Source: Litorivicinus sp. (GTDB lineage Bacteria > Pseudomonadota > Gammaproteobacteria > Pseudomonadales > Litorivicinaceae). From it: DNA of 18,678 nucleotides. The position numbers and the translations under genes were made by a program. Where the stretch lies: the NCBI GenBank assembly GCA_018402605.1, contig JAGYIK010000014.1, positions 1 to 18,678 on the forward strand. The letters run 5' to 3'. Positions 17,304 through 18,678 of this stretch are shown one piece after another. Numbering within the stretch: position 1 is the first letter of the stretch; every line of letters begins with the position of its first letter. The notes under the pieces are model-generated. The model was not told the DNA's origin. It saw only the letters and a program-made list of their open reading frames with translations, and did no database searches.

Positions 17304-18229
17304 TTCGAAGGCCTCACAGTCACATCACCTGCCATCAATGTCAGCACACCGTTATCGGTCATTAATAGCAAGGCACCATCTGGATCGATACCCGCCATGA
17401 TACCGCGATAGTCCTCGGCGCCATCGGATACTGTCACGGCCTTCCCTGTTAGGGCGCTGACACGCCCAAATGCGTCGACGAGTGCTTGCCTGTCCTGCGC
17501 CCCATATCCCCGCATCACCTGTTCCAATACCGAGATAACACGCGCAGTATCGGCATCTGACCATGAGCGTGAGAGGGTCTCTTCGATCGAGACGGTATCG
17601 ACCGCTTCGACTTCGATCGATTTCAGATTCAACCCGAGGCCCACAACGACAAAGACCGCATCATGGACACCACCTTGCACCTCCATCAAAAATCCTGCCA
17701 GTTTTCGGCCACCGACCCAAAGATCATTCGGCCACTTCAGCTCTACAGGCGCACCCTCTGCTCGTAACAGCTCACACAACGCGACACCGATTGCGATCGA
17801 CAGGCCAGCAAGGCGTGCTACGGGTAAGCGAAGTGATACCCCGACCGACAGCATGAGCGTTCGTCCAGGGACTCCGACCCATGATCGACCGCGGCGACCT
17901 TGTCCAGCGTGTTGGTGTATTGCAATCAAGCACTGCTCAAGGGGACGATTGGCCATAACTTGGGTATTGGTGGAATCGACCTCAGTGACACAGGTCACTC
18001 GCAGCGACACCAAAGCTTCAACGGATGGAGCCGCCGGGAGATAAGCGCCGCCTTGGAGTTGGTACCCCACCTCACTCGACACGATGGGGACACCAAGATC
18101 TCGCAGATATACGACGCGCTGCCAAATGGCGGCCCGTGTTAATCCAAGGGCGTCACCAATAACGGCACCGGACATCAGCCGGCCGGACGCTAAGATGTCC
18201 AATACAGGAAACCAGGTCTGAGCTTTCAT
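17300..18229 (-). CDS. birA: Biotin-protein ligase / biotin operon repressor
   Basis: BirA activates biotin to biotinyl-AMP and transfers it to the carboxyl carrier protein of acetyl-CoA carboxylase; versions with an N-terminal helix-turn-helix also repress biotin synthesis genes. The start is the ATG at 18227-18229 (MKAQTWFPVLDILASG), with AGGTGGG upstream. The frame runs open for 89 more codons, but that stretch lies inside the neighbouring gene. The 309-residue protein has an HTH at about residues 18-45 (SGAVIGDALGLTRAAIWQRV) and a bipartite catalytic core. Motifs include VDSTNTQVM, the nucleotide-loop motif GQGRRGRSW and KWPNDLWVGGRKLAGFLMEV with the biotin-contacting lysine. A C-terminal SH3-like domain ends GDVTVRPSK. 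It is joined to the upstream permease gene and to coaX by four-base overlaps. Confidence 0.96.
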   Translation of the reverse strand: MKAQTWFPVLDILASGRLMSGAVIGDALGLTRAAIWQRVVYLRDLGVPIVSSEVGYQLQGGAYLPAAPSVEALVSLRVTCVTEVDSTNTQVMANRPLEQCLIAIHQHAGQGRRGRSWVGVPGRTLMLSVGVSLRLPVARLAGLSIAIGVALCELLRAEGAPVELKWPNDLWVGGRKLAGFLMEVQGGVHDAVFVVVGLGLNLKSIEVEAVDTVSIEETLSRSWSDADTARVISVLEQVMRGYGAQDRQALVDAFGRVSALTGKAVTVSDGAEDYRGIMAGIDPDGALLLMTDNGVLTLMAGDVTVRPSK

Positions 18230-18678
18230 CCCACCTGCCTCACCTTTTGATCGGGAGCATAGATGACAAGCAACACACCGGCTGCCGCAAACAACACTCC
18301 GGCCCACGCAATGACGGGCATCACCTCGCCAATCAAAGCCCAAGCAATCAGCGCCGCTAGACCCGGCACCAGGAACATGATGCTCGTCACTTTCGAAATC
18401 GCACCGAAACGAACCATCGTTAACATCAAAAAGATACCAAGCAGACTGTTCCCCAATACCAAAAACAACAAACTTCCGAACAGTGCCTCGGACCACTCGA
18501 CCGCATAACCCTCAAGCCACCATGCAATCGGCAGGCTCACAACGCTGGCATAACCATATTGAATAAAATAGACCAGCAAAGGATGACACTTGGGGCGCTT
18601 ATGTTTTTCGTAGACTTGTCCGATGGAAAGACCTACCACCGCAAAAAAACCCAACATGGCCCCAATCAACACGCCCTG
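18226..18678 (-). CDS. DMT/EamA-like membrane transporter, C-terminal half (window edge)
   Basis: The frame is open to the right window edge and the true start is outside. About 150 residues show five strongly hydrophobic segments of 18-25 residues: GAMLGFFAVVGLSIGQVY, LVYFIQYGYASVVSLPIAWW, SLLFLVLGNSLLGIFLMLTM, IMFLVPGLAALIAWALIG and IAWAGVLFAAAGVLLVIYA. Basic loops lie between some of them and the tail is short and charged. The pattern, with GNSLLGIFLM and the VPGLAALIAWALIGE helix followed by a last helix, matches the second EamA repeat of drug/metabolite transporters. These act as proton-linked or exchange carriers of many small molecules, and the substrate cannot be told. Its TGA overlaps the birA ATG (ATGA), so it is co-transcribed with birA and coaX. 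Supply of, or exclusion from, the biotin/CoA pathway is only a guess. Confidence 0.8.
   Translation of the reverse strand, partial: QGVLIGAMLGFFAVVGLSIGQVYEKHKRPKCHPLLVYFIQYGYASVVSLPIAWWLEGYAVEWSEALFGSLLFLVLGNSLLGIFLMLTMVRFGAISKVTSIMFLVPGLAALIAWALIGEVMPVIAWAGVLFAAAGVLLVIYAPDQKVRQVG

Noticed and set aside
18230..18496. An 89-residue N-terminal extension of BirA
   Set aside because: It is the reverse-frame overlap with the transporter gene, lacks a ribosome site, and the ATG at 18229 has a good site and the normal HTH beginning.
1..18678. CRISPR arrays, insertion sequences, prophage, integrons or defence genes
   Set aside because: No direct repeat array, transposase, integrase or foreign gene block is visible. 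The window is fully accounted for by core genes and short spacers.

Overview
This is an ordinary bacterial housekeeping region of a gammaproteobacterium. Every gene reads on the minus strand, so transcription runs from the right end to the left. The gene order is a multidrug/metabolite transporter-like gene, birA, coaX, tRNA-Thr, tRNA-Tyr, tufB, tRNA-Trp, secE, nusG, rplK, rplA, rplJ, rplL, rpoB, rpoC, rpsL, rpsG, fusA and the first bases of tufA. This is the layout known from Pseudomonadales/Oceanospirillales-type genomes: birA-coaX next to the tRNA-tufB cluster, and tRNA-Trp before secE. Base composition is moderate. The proteins resemble Pseudomonas-type sequences in many segments, but I cannot name a genus.

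Right part (about 16.57-18.68 kb): a permease-like gene cut by the window edge, then birA (biotin ligase/repressor) and coaX (type III pantothenate kinase). All three are joined by ATGA stop/start overlaps. Middle right (about 14.5-16.56 kb): a candidate promoter, tRNA-Thr(UGU), tRNA-Tyr(GUA), a terminator-like hairpin, tufB, a palindromic hairpin, tRNA-Trp and secE. Centre (about 7.4-14.5 kb): nusG, the L11-L1 and L10-L12 ribosomal protein genes with an L10-type leader, a strong intrinsic attenuator, then rpoB. Left (1-7.4 kb): rpoC, a consensus-like promoter nested in a terminator-like hairpin, then the str operon rpsL-rpsG-fusA-tufA. Together these genes supply the core transcription enzyme, elongation factors and stalk proteins of the ribosome, plus secretion (SecE), biotin and CoA supply.

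The main caveat concerns the sequence itself. Essential genes (fusA, rpsG, rpsL, parts of rpoB and rpoC, nusG, secE, tufB) and at least two tRNAs carry many one- or two-base indels, many of them in short homopolymers. These are gathered in blocks (about 1.1-3.0, 5.4-6.1, 8.9-10.45 and 13.95-16.4 kb), while other stretches (rplK-rplL, coaX, birA, most of rpoC) are clean. I read this as uncorrected long-read or low-coverage assembly error, not biology, and give the broken genes as full-length loci with approximate ends.

I found no new biological system here. The most interesting real signals are regulatory: the rpsL promoter inside a hairpin, the rplL-rpoB set of three hairpins, and the short tRNA set before tufB.
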